Shown in pieces: positions 17,191-26,509 of a stretch of DNA of 64,000 nucleotides. The notes under the pieces were generated by a model. It ran no database searches. It saw only the letters and a program-made list of their open reading frames with translations, and had not been told where the DNA came from. The first letter of the stretch is position 1. Each line of letters begins with the position of its first letter. Made by a program: the position numbers and the translations under genes. The stretch covers positions 62,001 to 126,000 of the forward strand of contig JAQXVT010000048.1 of NCBI GenBank assembly GCA_029225065.1, written 5' to 3'. The stretch is from Lachnospiraceae bacterium. GTDB taxonomy: Bacteria > Bacillota > Clostridia > Lachnospirales > Lachnospiraceae.

Positions 17191-19275
17191 TTATTTTACA
17201 TCCTTGATGCTGAAGCTCATTCTGCCCTGCTTGTCTTTGCCAAGGCAAACAACCTTCACGTGATCACCCAATGTCAGGACATCCTCCACACGGTTGATGC
17301 GCTCTTTTGCGATCTTGGAAATGTGTACCATTCCCTCTTTGCCCGGTGCAAACTCGATGAATGCGCCGAACTCCTTGATGCTGACAACATCACCTTCCAG
17401 AATCTGGCCAGCCTCAAAATCCGTTACGATCGTCGTAATCATTTTTGCGGCCTTGTCCATCATCTCCTGATCGGTGCCGCAGATGGAAACATTTCCGTCA
17501 TCTGTGATATCAATCTTCACGCCGGTACGCTCGATGATTGTGTTGATTGTCTTTCCGCGCTGTCCGACTACATCGCCGATCTTCTGCGGGTCGATCTGCA
17601 TGGAAATAATCTTCGGTGCGTACTTGCTTACACTCTCACGCGGCTTGCTGATGCACGGAAGCATGATCTCGTTCAGGATGTACTCGCGCGCCTCGCGTGT
17701 TCTTGCGATTGCTTCCTCAACGATGGCTCTTGTCAGGCCGTGGATCTTGATATCCATCTGGATTGCTGTGATTCCCTCAAACGTACCTGCTACCTTGAAG
17801 TCCATATCGCCGAAGAAGTCCTCAAGACCCTGAATATCGGTCAGAACGATGTAATCGTCATCGGTTTCGCCTGTTACCAGACCGCAGGAGATACCTGCAA
17901 CCGGCTTCTTGATCGGTACACCGGCAGCCATCAGTGACATCGTGGATGCACAGATACTTGCCTGTGAGGTGGAACCGTTGGACTCAAATGTCTCAGATAC
18001 GGTGCGGATTGCATACGGGAACTCTTCTTCTGACGGAAGTACCGGAATCAGCGCACGCTCAGCAAGTGCTCCGTGGCCGATCTCACGACGTCCCGGTCCG
18101 CGGCTGACTTTCGTCTCTCCTACAGAGTAGGACGGGAAATTGTAATGGTGCATATAGCGCTTGCACTGAATGTTCTCATCCAGTCCGTCGATCTTCTGAA
18201 CCTCAGAAAGCGGAGCAAGTGTTGTAACGGTACAGATCTGTGTCTGACCTCTTGTAAACATAGCAGAACCGTGTACTCTCGGAATGATATCCACTTCTGC
18301 AGCCAGCGGACGGATCTGTGTGATCGCACGTCCGTCCGGGCGCTTGTGATCTTTCAGGATCATCTTGCGGACGGTCTTCTTCTGGTACTGGTATACTGCC
18401 TCCGGAAGGATTGCAAGCCAGTCTTCCTGATCTGCAAATGCTTCCTCAAGCTTTGCCGTGATCTGGCGGATGTTCTCCTCACGAACCTGCTTTACATCGG
18501 TAAATACAGCTTCTTCCATCTCCTCCGGCGTGACGATTTCTTTCATCTTTGCAAACAGCTCTTCCGGAACTGCGCAGCTCTCATACGTATGCTTCGGCTT
18601 GCCTACCTCAGCGACAATCTGATCAATGAATTTGATGATCTCAAGGTTTACCTCATGGCACTTGTAGATTGCATCGATCATTACTTCTTCTTTTACTTCA
18701 TTTGCGCCTGCCTCGATCATAATGACCTTTTCTCTTGTCGATGCAACGGTCAGACGAAGATCACCCTTGTCCCACTGAAGCTGAGACGGGTTGACAATCA
18801 GTTCTCCGTCTACCATACCCATCTGGGTCATTGCGCACGGACCGTCAAACGGGATATCGGAAATGCAGGTAGAAATTGCGGCGCCGAGCATTGCAGTCAG
18901 CTCCGGACGGCACTGCGGATCAACGGACATTACCATGTTGTTTAAGGTAACATCATTGCGGTAATCCTTCGGAAACAGCGGACGCATCGGACGGTCGATG
19001 ACACGGGAGGTCAACACGGCATTCTCAGATGCCTTGCCCTCACGCTTATTGAATCCACCCGGAATCTTTCCTACGGAATAGAATTTCTCCTCGTACTCAA
19101 CACTGAGCGGGAAGAAATCGATGCCATCACGCGGCTTCTCAGATGCGGTCGCTGTGGAAAGAACGGTAGTATCGCCATAGTGCATGAATGCACACCCATT
19201 TGCCTGCGCGCCGACACGTCCCACATCAACAGTGAGGGGTCTTCCGGCAAGCTCCATTGAAAAACTCTTGTACAT
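17191..19275 (-). CDS. pnp: Polyribonucleotide nucleotidyltransferase (PNPase)
   Basis: The 694-residue 3'-5' phosphorolytic exoribonuclease of RNA turnover. Two RNase PH domains are visible (N-terminal MELAGRPLTVDVGRVGAQA and the catalytic core REIGHGALAERAL, FESNGSTSQASIC), then a KH domain (IGDVVGQRGKTINTII near residue 565) and a C-terminal S1 domain (GDVVSIKEFGAFIEFAPGKE). AGAAGGAG precedes the ATG at 19275; an in-frame start 7 codons upstream has no ribosome site. It lies downstream of rpsO with a hairpin-rich gap, the same order as in many bacteria where pnp mRNA is processed and autoregulated. Confidence 0.96.
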   Translation of the reverse strand: MYKSFSMELAGRPLTVDVGRVGAQANGCAFMHYGDTTVLSTATASEKPRDGIDFFPLSVEYEEKFYSVGKIPGGFNKREGKASENAVLTSRVIDRPMRPLFPKDYRNDVTLNNMVMSVDPQCRPELTAMLGAAISTCISDIPFDGPCAMTQMGMVDGELIVNPSQLQWDKGDLRLTVASTREKVIMIEAGANEVKEEVMIDAIYKCHEVNLEIIKFIDQIVAEVGKPKHTYESCAVPEELFAKMKEIVTPEEMEEAVFTDVKQVREENIRQITAKLEEAFADQEDWLAILPEAVYQYQKKTVRKMILKDHKRPDGRAITQIRPLAAEVDIIPRVHGSAMFTRGQTQICTVTTLAPLSEVQKIDGLDENIQCKRYMHHYNFPSYSVGETKVSRGPGRREIGHGALAERALIPVLPSEEEFPYAIRTVSETFESNGSTSQASICASTMSLMAAGVPIKKPVAGISCGLVTGETDDDYIVLTDIQGLEDFFGDMDFKVAGTFEGITAIQMDIKIHGLTRAIVEEAIARTREAREYILNEIMLPCISKPRESVSKYAPKIISMQIDPQKIGDVVGQRGKTINTIIERTGVKIDITDDGNVSICGTDQEMMDKAAKMITTIVTDFEAGQILEGDVVSIKEFGAFIEFAPGKEGMVHISKIAKERINRVEDVLTLGDHVKVVCLGKDKQGRMSFSIKDVK

Positions 19276-19338
19276 ATCTTTTCTCCTTCTTATCAAAGTT
19301 CCTTAGCAAAGTAACGACATCTGCAAGAGTCCGAAACT

Positions 19339-19383
19339 ACTGAAAAAGAAACTTACATAACAGGAAGAAATTTCCTTTTCAGT
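19339..19383 (-). ncRNA. Stem-loop in the pnp leader
   Basis: ACTGAAAA and TTTTTCAGT with further GAAA/TTTC pairing form a long AT-rich stem around a loop of about 19 bases, 64 bases upstream of the pnp start. By analogy with the enterobacterial pnp leader this could be a processing site; that is inference. Confidence 0.45.
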
Positions 19384-19458
19384 GGTCTCGGGGAACTGCC
19401 TGCAGATCTGTTTTTGCATTTTTCTGCTTGTTTTGATTTTTCTGCCTTCACGTAGAAC

Positions 19459-19482
19459 AAGGGCGGAAATACTCCCGCCCTT
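19459..19482 (-). terminator. Hairpin after rpsO
   Basis: AAGGGCGG and CCGCCCTT form an 8-bp stem with an 8-base loop just after the rpsO stop codon. No T-run follows on the minus strand, so it may be a partial terminator or an mRNA-stabilising end that still lets pnp be co-transcribed. Confidence 0.5.
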
Positions 19483-19490
19483 TTGAGTTC

Positions 19491-19757
19491 TTATTTTCTG
19501 ATGCCAAGTTTTGCAATCAGTGCACGGTATCCTTCCAGATCCGTCTTCTTCAGGTATGCAAGAAGTCCACGTCTCTGACCTACCATCTTCAGAAGACCTC
19601 TTCTGGAATGATGATCCTTCGGGTTGTTCTTCAGATGCTCAGTCAGCTCCTGAATTCTTGCTGTCAGAACTGCGATCTGAACTTCCGGTGAACCTGTGTC
19701 GCCCGGTTTTCTTGCGTACTCGTTGATGATTGCTGTTTTCTTTTCCTTTGAAATCAT
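19491..19757 (-). CDS. rpsO: 30S ribosomal protein S15
   Basis: The 88-residue protein is full-length S15, the early 16S rRNA-binding protein of the small subunit platform. It has the family segments [56 protein letters not shown] precedes the ATG. The promoter lies just beyond the ribF stop, so it is transcribed separately from the infB operon. The 5' leader of about 80 bases contains two copies of GATACTC and may hold an S15 autoregulatory site, as is common for rpsO. Confidence 0.97.
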   Translation of the reverse strand: MISKEKKTAIINEYARKPGDTGSPEVQIAVLTARIQELTEHLKNNPKDHHSRRGLLKMVGQRRGLLAYLKKTDLEGYRALIAKLGIRK

Positions 19758-19849
19758 GATGTTCTCCTCCTAAATAGAATCGCCTAATACTAAGAGAGCG
19801 GTCGGAGTATCCAAGCTTCTGAGTATCGGCTGAAATTTCATACTGCTAA

Positions 19850-19878
19850 ACTATATCATAGAAACGCAGATGCGTCAA
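19850..19878 (-). promoter_or_regulatory. Promoter of rpsO
   Basis: TTGACG (19873-19878) and TATAGT (19850-19855) on the minus strand, 17-base spacer. The -35 lies ten bases past the ribF stop codon. Confidence 0.8.
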
Positions 19879-19887
19879 CCAAAAAGT

Positions 19888-20781
19888 TTATTTACGGAAA
19901 TATTCTTTTCCAAGCCGAATGTCCTTTTGCATCTGCTGTTTTAATGATTCTAGCGAATCAAATTTCTGTTCCGGGCGCTCATAGTGACGCAGGCAGACCG
20001 TTGCCTCTTTTCCGTAGACATCCTGATGAAAGTCATACAGATACGTTTCTACACCAAGGAACGAACCGTCTACTGTCGGCTTGTAGCCGATATTGGTTAC
20101 GCCGCGGTACTGATTTCCGCCTGAAAATACATCGCTGTAATAGACACCGCACGGCGGAAGCAGTTTTCCCGGCTCCGGAATCAGATTGACCGTCGGCATT
20201 CCAAGTCTGCGGCCGAGTTTTTTTCCATGCTGGACAATTCCGCTCACCGGGTACTCATAGCCGAGCAGTTCATTAACCAGCTCCATATTTCCCCGCGCAA
20301 GCGCTTCTTTTACGTACGTGCTGCTGACCTCCCGGCCGTTATAGCATTCTTTTTCCACGACGATTACATTCATGTCATATACCGCTTCCAGCGTTTTCAG
20401 GAAACTGGCATCGCCTTTCCGGTTGTGTCCAAAATGAAAATCGGTACCGACCACAACGTACTTTGCATGCAGCCGTTCCTTCAGCACATCCTTCACAAAT
20501 GCTTCCGGCTCCATCCCGAGAATCTCCGGAATAAACGGACAGCGGATCAGATAATCAATATTGTATTTCTCCAGCCGTTCTTTTTTCTCTTCCGGCGAGA
20601 GCAGATACGGCCGCTCATCGGAAGCAAGCGCAAACACGGCAGTCTGAATGTCATCAGAACCAAGCTTCAGGATCTCTTCGATCAGCTTCTGATGGCCTCT
20701 GTGCAGTCCATCAAATTTGCCTAAGGTCACTGCTGTCGGGCCGTCACAGTGAAAATCCGTTGTATTGCAAAAATATTTCAT
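19888..20781 (-). CDS. ribF: Bifunctional riboflavin kinase/FAD synthetase
   Basis: The 297-residue enzyme makes FMN and then FAD. The N-terminal adenylyltransferase domain shows VTLGKFDGLHRGHQKLI and GTDFHFGHNRKGD; the C-terminal kinase domain shows the metal/ATP loop GIVQHGKKLGRRLGMPTVNL and ETYLYDF. The ATG at 20781 is chosen because GGAG lies six bases upstream; the frame stays open 24 codons further without support. It is the last gene of the rimP-to-ribF series and follows truB by 23 bases, a common Firmicutes arrangement. Confidence 0.95.
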   Translation of the reverse strand: MKYFCNTTDFHCDGPTAVTLGKFDGLHRGHQKLIEEILKLGSDDIQTAVFALASDERPYLLSPEEKKERLEKYNIDYLIRCPFIPEILGMEPEAFVKDVLKERLHAKYVVVGTDFHFGHNRKGDASFLKTLEAVYDMNVIVVEKECYNGREVSSTYVKEALARGNMELVNELLGYEYPVSGIVQHGKKLGRRLGMPTVNLIPEPGKLLPPCGVYYSDVFSGGNQYRGVTNIGYKPTVDGSFLGVETYLYDFHQDVYGKEATVCLRHYERPEQKFDSLESLKQQMQKDIRLGKEYFRK

Positions 20782-20804
20782 ACGCATCTCCAATGTATTG
20801 TTCG

Positions 20805-21773
20805 TTACAGAAACATCTTGACCGGCCAGAGACAGTGTTTGTCCTCCCGCCATTCATAAACGGCCAGAAAGGTATGCTCTGCATCGTAGATCCGGAATCG
20901 TTCTCCGTCTTTCACCGCAGTTTCCGGACTTCTTTCTGTAACGCTGTTCTTTTCCCCGCTTTCGTACTCTTCGATCACAGTTTCCGCCGAAGTCTCTCTC
21001 TCTGCCGCCTCAAACCGGATCGGATTTCCGTTCCGGACTGCCTTTTCTCCAGTCTCATTCAGCAAAAGAGCAGAATACTTCATAAATACAGAATCAGTCG
21101 GACGAATAACCTCCTCCAGTTTTCCCTCGTCCCGCTTCTGTTCAATCTGGGACAGCCGTACACTCTCTTCTAGCACAAACGGGCCGACCTTCGTGCGCAG
21201 CAGCTTTTCCATGCAGCCGCCGCAGCCAAGCGATGCTCCGATATCATGGCAGAGCGTCCGGATATACGTTCCCTTTGAGCAGGTGACTGTCATCGTGACA
21301 CGCGGTAGCTTAATTTCATCGATCCGGATCTCCTTTATCGTTACCGGCCTTGCCTTGCGCTCCACCTCGACTCCCTGTCTTGCCAGCTCGTACAGCTTCT
21401 TCCCGTTTACCTTCAACGCAGAATACATCGGCGGCACCTGAAGAATATCGCCGGTAAAATTTGCAGCGGCTTTGCGGACCGCCTCTTCGCTGCACGTAAC
21501 CGGATGTGTCTCCAGCACTTCGCCGGTCGTATCCTGCGTGTCCGTTACGGTGCCGAGCAGCAGAACCGCCTGATATGTCTTCTCCTTATCGGTCAGCAGC
21601 TCACACACCTTCGTCGCTTTTCCCAGACAAACCGGGAGGACACCTTCCGCTTCCGGATCCAGTGTCCCCGTATGTCCGATCTTTTTCATTTTTAAAATGC
21701 CGCGCAGCTTTGCCACCACGTCATGGGAAGTAAAGCCGCGCTCCTTATAAACATTGATAATTCCGTCAGTCAC
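20805..21773 (-). CDS. truB: tRNA pseudouridine(55) synthase TruB
   Basis: The 322-residue enzyme forms pseudouridine 55 in the T-loop of tRNAs. The N-terminal part has GIINVYKERGFTSHDVV and the catalytic-aspartate motif GHTGTLDPEAEGVLPVCLG, followed by VPPMYSALKVNGKKLYELAR and GTYIRTLCHDIG. The start is GTG, seven bases after CAGGAG, and overlaps the nrnA end by eight bases. The C-terminal 70 residues are charged and variable (an ESGEKNSVTERSPE-type stretch) before the PUA-like end. Confidence 0.95.
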   Translation of the reverse strand: MTDGIINVYKERGFTSHDVVAKLRGILKMKKIGHTGTLDPEAEGVLPVCLGKATKVCELLTDKEKTYQAVLLLGTVTDTQDTTGEVLETHPVTCSEEAVRKAAANFTGDILQVPPMYSALKVNGKKLYELARQGVEVERKARPVTIKEIRIDEIKLPRVTMTVTCSKGTYIRTLCHDIGASLGCGGCMEKLLRTKVGPFVLEESVRLSQIEQKRDEGKLEEVIRPTDSVFMKYSALLLNETGEKAVRNGNPIRFEAAERETSAETVIEEYESGEKNSVTERSPETAVKDGERFRIYDAEHTFLAVYEWREDKHCLWPVKMFL

Positions 21774-22749
21774 CGTTTTTCTCCTGACAAATCTGTTCTT
21801 CCATATGGTATGTAATGTTATTTACCACATCGTATACACTGCCCTGCATGGTGCAGCCTGCCGCGCGCGCATGACCGCCGCCGCCAAAATAGCTTGCGAT
21901 CTTTGCCACGTCAACCGTCTCGCGGGAACGAAGGCTTACCTTGAACTCCTGCGGAGCTGTCTCATAGAGGAAAATAGCTGCTTCTACGCCGGTAGTTCCC
22001 ATCAATACCTGAACAATTCCGTCCAGATCAGACGGCTTTACACTGTAAAATTCCATCTCACGCTGGCGAACCGCGCTGAAAATGATTTTTCCGTCCAGCA
22101 GAAGCACGCTTTCCAGAAGTGCACGGCCCAGAATCTGATTCTGATAATATGTTTTATCGTAGTATGTGTCGCTGATGATCTTGCTGCAGCGCACACCGAA
22201 CCGCATCAGCTTTGCTGCTGCCTCCATTGTCTCCGGTGAAGTACAGGAGTGGCGAAACACTCCAGTATCATGCACAATACCCATATACAGTGCCTCTGCA
22301 CACTCAAACGTGATCTTATCCTCATCGAACAGATTAAAGACGATCTCCGAGGTCGAACTGGCATCCGGATAGATGCAGTTCAGATCTGCAAAACCGGAGT
22401 TGCTGATGTGATGATCGATGCAGATGGTTCTCTTTGCGGTTTTTAAATATTTTGCCCCATCTCCGAGCCGTTTTTCATCCGCACAGTCCAGGCAGAAGAA
22501 AAGATCATAGACCTTTTCTTCTGAATAATCATGGCAGATCTCATCTGTCCCGGCAAGCATACAGTATGGCTCTGGAATTTCTTCCAGATATACGGTCACC
22601 TGAACCTCCGGATAATTCTGTCTCAGATACCAGTAAAGACCCACACAGGAACCAACCGCATCTCCATCCGGACGGATATGTCCTGCGATTCCTACGGTTT
22701 TCACATTTTCGAGTTCTTTATCAAGATTCACTGTCCGCTCTATCTTCAT
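21766..22749 (-). CDS. nrnA: DHH family phosphoesterase (NrnA-type oligoribonuclease/pAp phosphatase)
   Basis: A DHH/DHHA1 enzyme of 327 residues. Motifs: GHIRPDGDAVGSCVGL (metal-binding), CLDCADEKRLGD, IDHHISNSGFAD (DHH), and GGGGHARAAGCTM near the C-terminus. The family degrades nanoRNA and 3'-phosphoadenosine 5'-phosphate. An ATG two codons upstream (22755) abuts the GAGGG site, so the second ATG at 22749 is preferred. It overlaps the rbfA end by 29 bases, in the usual rbfA-nrnA-truB order. Confidence 0.92.
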   Translation of the reverse strand: MKIERTVNLDKELENVKTVGIAGHIRPDGDAVGSCVGLYWYLRQNYPEVQVTVYLEEIPEPYCMLAGTDEICHDYSEEKVYDLFFCLDCADEKRLGDGAKYLKTAKRTICIDHHISNSGFADLNCIYPDASSTSEIVFNLFDEDKITFECAEALYMGIVHDTGVFRHSCTSPETMEAAAKLMRFGVRCSKIISDTYYDKTYYQNQILGRALLESVLLLDGKIIFSAVRQREMEFYSVKPSDLDGIVQVLMGTTGVEAAIFLYETAPQEFKVSLRSRETVDVAKIASYFGGGGHARAAGCTMQGSVYDVVNNITYHMEEQICQEKNGD

Positions 22750-23116
22750 CTTCATCCCTCTGTTCTGTCTTCACAACGTCGTCAATCAGTTTCGTCATCG
22801 TTACGCCATACTCAATGGACTGATCCAGAATAAAACGGATCTCCGGCGTGTTTCTCAGATTTACGGTATGTGCGAGCTGACGGCGGATAAATCCCTCTGC
22901 ACTCTTTAAGCCTGCAAGCGTATCCGCCGCAGCTTTTTCGCTTCCAAGCACAGAGATGTATGCCTTGCACGTCTTTAAATCAGGCGCAACCTCCACTGAT
23001 ACCACAGAGGTCAGCGGCGCGATCCGCGGATCTTTGATCCCGTTCTGGATGATCTTGGAGAGTTCTTTCTGAACCTCTCCGTTGATCCGCGTATTTTTAA
23101 TGCTGTTTTTTCTCAT
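22721..23116 (-). CDS. rbfA: Ribosome-binding factor A
   Basis: The 131-residue product is a KH-like 30S assembly and cold-response factor. RINGEVQKELSKIIQNGIKDPRI at the N-terminus, VSVEVAPDLKTCKAYISVLG in the middle and LRNTPEIRFILDQSIEYG are family signatures. It lies 46 bases after infB and overlaps nrnA. Confidence 0.95.
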   Translation of the reverse strand: MRKNSIKNTRINGEVQKELSKIIQNGIKDPRIAPLTSVVSVEVAPDLKTCKAYISVLGSEKAAADTLAGLKSAEGFIRRQLAHTVNLRNTPEIRFILDQSIEYGVTMTKLIDDVVKTEQRDEDEDRADSES

Positions 23117-23162
23117 TCAGATCTCACCTCTATTTCAGATCTCATCGCTGTCTAAAAAATTT

Positions 23163-25895
23163 CTATCTCGGAACTTCCACCATGATATAGGCTTCTACGG
23201 TATCACCTTCCGCGATATCATTAAATTTCTCAAATACAAGACCGCACTCGTAACCGGCCTTGACTTCCTTCACATCGTCCTTGAAACGCTTCAGGGATGC
23301 AAGTGCTCCCTCGTAGATCATTTTGCCTTCTCTTGTGATTCTTGCCTTGCAGCCTCTCTGGAATACGCCGTCGAGTACGTAGGAACCTGCGATCGTGCCG
23401 ACACCGGATGCCTTGAATGTCTGGCGTACCTCTGCGTGGCCGATGACCTTCTCCTCGTAGATCGGATCGAGCATGCCCTTCATCGCTGCCTCCACATCTG
23501 CGATCGCATCGTAGATGACACGGTAGAGGCGAACGTCTACGTTTTCACGCTCTGCCGTTGCCTTTGCGGTTGCATCCGGACGCACGTTAAATCCGATGAT
23601 GATTGCATTCGAGGTAGATGCCAGAATGACATCTGACTCGTTGATTGCGCCGACACCGCCATGGATGATCTTGACAACCACTTCCTCGTTGGACAGCTTC
23701 AGAAGACTCTGCTTTACTGCCTCGACAGAACCCTGTACGTCTGCCTTTACGATGACGTCGAGTTCTTTTAAGTTGCCTGCCTGAATCTGGGAGAACAGGT
23801 CATCCAGTGACATTCTGGACTTCGTCTCCTCAAGCAGACGCTCTCTGCCCTCACGGATAAAGGTCTCTGCGAAGTTTCTTGCCTCTTTCTCATTCTCCAT
23901 TGCCATGAAGATCTCACCGGCATTCGGCACATCAGAAAGTCCGAGGATCTCAACCGGCGTGGACGGGCCTGCTTCTTTTACTCTGCGTCCCTTGTCGTCC
24001 ATCATCGCACGTACCTTGCCGTGGCAGGCGCCTGCTGCGATCGGATCGCCGACATGAAGGGTACCCTTCTGTACCAGAATCGTAGCAACCGGACCTTTTC
24101 CTTTGTCCAGCTCCGCCTCGATTACAAGACCTCTTGCGCGGCGGTTCGGATTTGCTTTCAGCTCTGCTACCTCTGCAGTCAAAAGAATCATCTCAAGCAG
24201 GTTGTCGATACCCTCGTGAGAATGTGCGGATACCGGCACACAGATGGTGCTTCCGCCCCAGTCCTCCGGAATCAGTCCCTGCTCGGACAGCTCCTGCTTT
24301 ACGCGGTCGATATTTGCACTCGGCTTATCGATCTTATTGATTGCCACGATGATCTCGATTCCGGCTGCTTTTGCGTGGCTGATTGCCTCGATCGTCTGCG
24401 GCATGACACCGTCATCTGCTGCGACTACCAGAATTGCGATATCTGTTGCATTTGCACCACGCATACGCATTGCGGTAAATGCCTCATGGCCCGGTGTATC
24501 AAGGAAGGTAATCTTCTGTCCGTTGATGGATACCACATACGCACCGATGTGCTGTGTGATACCGCCTGCCTCGCGGTCAATTACGTGTGTGTTCCGGATT
24601 GCATCCAGCAGGGAGGTCTTACCGTGGTCTACGTGTCCCATGACGCAGACTACCGGAGGTCTTGATACCAGATCCTTCTCGTCATCCTCATCCTCTTTCA
24701 GAAGCTCCTCGATCACATTGACCTTTACTTCCTTCTCACAGATGCAGTTGAACTCAAGCGCGATCTCCTCTGCCTTGTCAAAGTCGATCTCCTGATTTAC
24801 CGTTACCATCGTGCCCTGCAGGAAGAGCTTCTTTACCAGCTGTGCCGGCTGTACCTTCATTGCCTCAGCAAGCTCGCTGATCGTAAGCTTCTCCGGGATC
24901 GTGATTGTGCGGATTGTCTCCTCCGGCTTCTCCTGCTTTGGTACCGGCGGTTTTACCGGTGCGGACTGCTTTCTTCCGTTCTTCTGCTGGGAACGTCCAT
25001 TCTGGTTCTTCTCCAGTCTCTCGAGCTTCTCGCCCTTCTCCACGCGGTTGCGGTCTCCGCGCTCCGTTCTCTTTCTGCTCTCTTTTTCAAGCGGTTTGGA
25101 CTCTACCGGAGCCTTCGGGATACCTGCGGAACGTCCACCCTGGCCACCTCTTGCGCCGCCATCCTGGAATCTGCCGCCCTGGCTGCCTCTTGAACCGCCC
25201 TGGCTATTTCTGGATGTACCGCCCTGGTAACGATTGCCGCCGTCTCTTCTCTCACCGCTCTGGCCGCCTCTTGCGCCACCGTCCTGGAATCTGCCGCCCT
25301 GGCTGCTTCTTGTACCATCCTGCGTACGTCCGCCTCCCTGACCATTTCTTGCGCCGTCCTGATATCTGCCGCCGCTCTGTCCGTTTCTGGATGCGCCGCC
25401 CTGATAACGGCTGCCGCCGTCTCTTCTCTCACTGCCCTGGCTTCTTCCGTCTCTTCTCTCGCCCTGATAGCGATTGCCATCTCTTCTCTCACCATTATTC
25501 TGGCGCGGTGCTTCTCTGCGCTCAGAGGCCGGTCTGCTCTGTGCCCCCGGTCTTTCCTGTGTTTTCGTCTCAGCTGCGCCCTGTGCCTCAGCAGACGCTT
25601 TTACCGGTGTGCTCTTCTCCTGTGCATCTGCCGTTCTGACCGGTGTTTTTGCCGCATCCTGTGATTTATTTCCGTTCTGTCTTGCCGGCTTCGGTCTTGC
25701 GCCCGGCTTTACCATACCCGTTTTGCTGTTCTGAGGACGGAACACCGCACTGATATTTTTCTTCTTCGGCTGTGTGCCTGCCTCAGCCCCTGTCTTGTTC
25801 TCTGCATCTGTCATCTGCACATCCTCCTTCATCTTTCCCTCTTTGTTCTCTTTCCCAGTTTCCTTTGTAAGCTTATTCGTTTTGATCTCCGTCAT
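23163..25895 (-). CDS. infB: Translation initiation factor IF-2 with Gly/Arg-rich N-terminal repeats
   Basis: The 910-residue GTPase brings initiator tRNA to the 30S subunit. Residues 1-125 are charged and disordered. About 125-270 is a Gly/Arg/Gln/Asp-rich region of imperfect repeats ([22 protein letters not shown]). An IF2_N domain ([18 protein letters not shown]) precedes the G domain: G1 GHVDHGKTS near 418, then DTPGHEAF and NKID. Domains II, III and C2 follow. The ATG at 25895 has GGAGG upstream and overlaps ylxQ by 23 bases. In-frame internal starts could give shorter isoforms as known for IF-2; this is not shown here. Confidence 0.96.
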   Translation of the reverse strand: MTEIKTNKLTKETGKENKEGKMKEDVQMTDAENKTGAEAGTQPKKKNISAVFRPQNSKTGMVKPGARPKPARQNGNKSQDAAKTPVRTADAQEKSTPVKASAEAQGAAETKTQERPGAQSRPASERREAPRQNNGERRDGNRYQGERRDGRSQGSERRDGGSRYQGGASRNGQSGGRYQDGARNGQGGGRTQDGTRSSQGGRFQDGGARGGQSGERRDGGNRYQGGTSRNSQGGSRGSQGGRFQDGGARGGQGGRSAGIPKAPVESKPLEKESRKRTERGDRNRVEKGEKLERLEKNQNGRSQQKNGRKQSAPVKPPVPKQEKPEETIRTITIPEKLTISELAEAMKVQPAQLVKKLFLQGTMVTVNQEIDFDKAEEIALEFNCICEKEVKVNVIEELLKEDEDDEKDLVSRPPVVCVMGHVDHGKTSLLDAIRNTHVIDREAGGITQHIGAYVVSINGQKITFLDTPGHEAFTAMRMRGANATDIAILVVAADDGVMPQTIEAISHAKAAGIEIIVAINKIDKPSANIDRVKQELSEQGLIPEDWGGSTICVPVSAHSHEGIDNLLEMILLTAEVAELKANPNRRARGLVIEAELDKGKGPVATILVQKGTLHVGDPIAAGACHGKVRAMMDDKGRRVKEAGPSTPVEILGLSDVPNAGEIFMAMENEKEARNFAETFIREGRERLLEETKSRMSLDDLFSQIQAGNLKELDVIVKADVQGSVEAVKQSLLKLSNEEVVVKIIHGGVGAINESDVILASTSNAIIIGFNVRPDATAKATAERENVDVRLYRVIYDAIADVEAAMKGMLDPIYEEKVIGHAEVRQTFKASGVGTIAGSYVLDGVFQRGCKARITREGKMIYEGALASLKRFKDDVKEVKAGYECGLVFEKFNDIAEGDTVEAYIMVEVPR

Positions 25896-26238
25896 TCACA
25901 CAACCTCCGTCCGTCACTGCCTGCGCTCCCAAAGCGACCTCTAATTTCCGTCTCACAGAATTTGCAAGTCCCTCATCGGTCACTGCAAGCGATGCGCGAA
26001 ATTCGCACCCGACCGCAGCGCCAAGCGCCTCTTTTGTTCCATAGATACAGAAAGGAACTTCATAAAAGGAACACATATTTCGAAATTTCTTTTCCGTGTT
26101 CCCGGAAGCCTCCGACGAAACGATCACAAGATAAGCTTTTCCGGATTTTACGGCAGTCTCCGTCTGAAACTCTCCGGCGGCGATCCTGCCTGCCTTTTTT
26201 GCTATACTGATCAGCGACAATACGCTATCTCTTTTCAA
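25873..26238 (-). CDS. L7Ae/L30e-family RNA-binding protein YlxQ
   Basis: The protein of about 121 residues has a ribosomal L7Ae-like fold: [21 protein letters not shown] at the N-terminus, [18 protein letters not shown] in the middle. It is the small RNA-binding protein normally found between ylxR and infB in Firmicutes; the bound RNA is uncertain (K-turn binding in relatives). Both possible starts are TTG: 26247 abuts an AAGGAG, while 26238 is about ten bases from it and is preferred. It overlaps the ylxR end. Confidence 0.88.
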   Translation of the reverse strand: MKRDSVLSLISIAKKAGRIAAGEFQTETAVKSGKAYLVIVSSEASGNTEKKFRNMCSFYEVPFCIYGTKEALGAAVGCEFRASLAVTDEGLANSVRRKLEVALGAQAVTDGGCVNDGDQNE

Positions 26239-26506
26239 TCGATTCAATCTCCTTCTTCAGACTCTCATACGTCTCCTCCGGAACGTGCACCTTTAAGGCC
26301 CGCTCCAGTCCTTTGCTCTTCACTGCCTTTTCAAAGCAGTCCATACAGCGGCATACGTAAGCTCCGCGCCCGTTTTTCCTGCCGGAGGTGTCTACGACGA
26401 TCTCTCCTTCCGCTGTCCTGAGAATCCGCAGCATTTCCTTTTTGCTTTTCATTTCCTGACATCCCGTGCATTTGCGCAGCGGGACTTTCTTTACCGGTGC
26501 AGCCAT
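26225..26506 (-). CDS. rnpM: YlxR family RNase P modulator (RnpM)
   Basis: The 93-residue protein has the YlxR zinc-like pattern RKCTGCQEMKSKKEMLRI, followed by GRKNGRGAYVCRCMDCFEKAVK. Homologues in Bacillus bind RNase P RNA and modulate its activity. The ATG starts three bases after the nusA stop, within the conserved nusA-ylxR-ylxQ-infB order. Confidence 0.92.
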   Translation of the reverse strand: MAAPVKKVPLRKCTGCQEMKSKKEMLRILRTAEGEIVVDTSGRKNGRGAYVCRCMDCFEKAVKSKGLERALKVHVPEETYESLKKEIESIEKR

Positions 26507-26509
26507 GAA

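Noticed and set aside
17260-18945. Cys-rich plus-strand frames over pnp
   Set aside because: Antisense to a complete PNPase; no ribosome site and no domain recognised.
20782-20853. Upstream start of ribF
   Set aside because: No ribosome site; the ATG at 20781 with GGAG six bases upstream matches the family start.
24905-25639. Long plus- and minus-frame shadows over the infB repeat region
   Set aside because: The Gly/Arg-rich repeats keep other frames open; IF-2 domains are unambiguous in the real frame.
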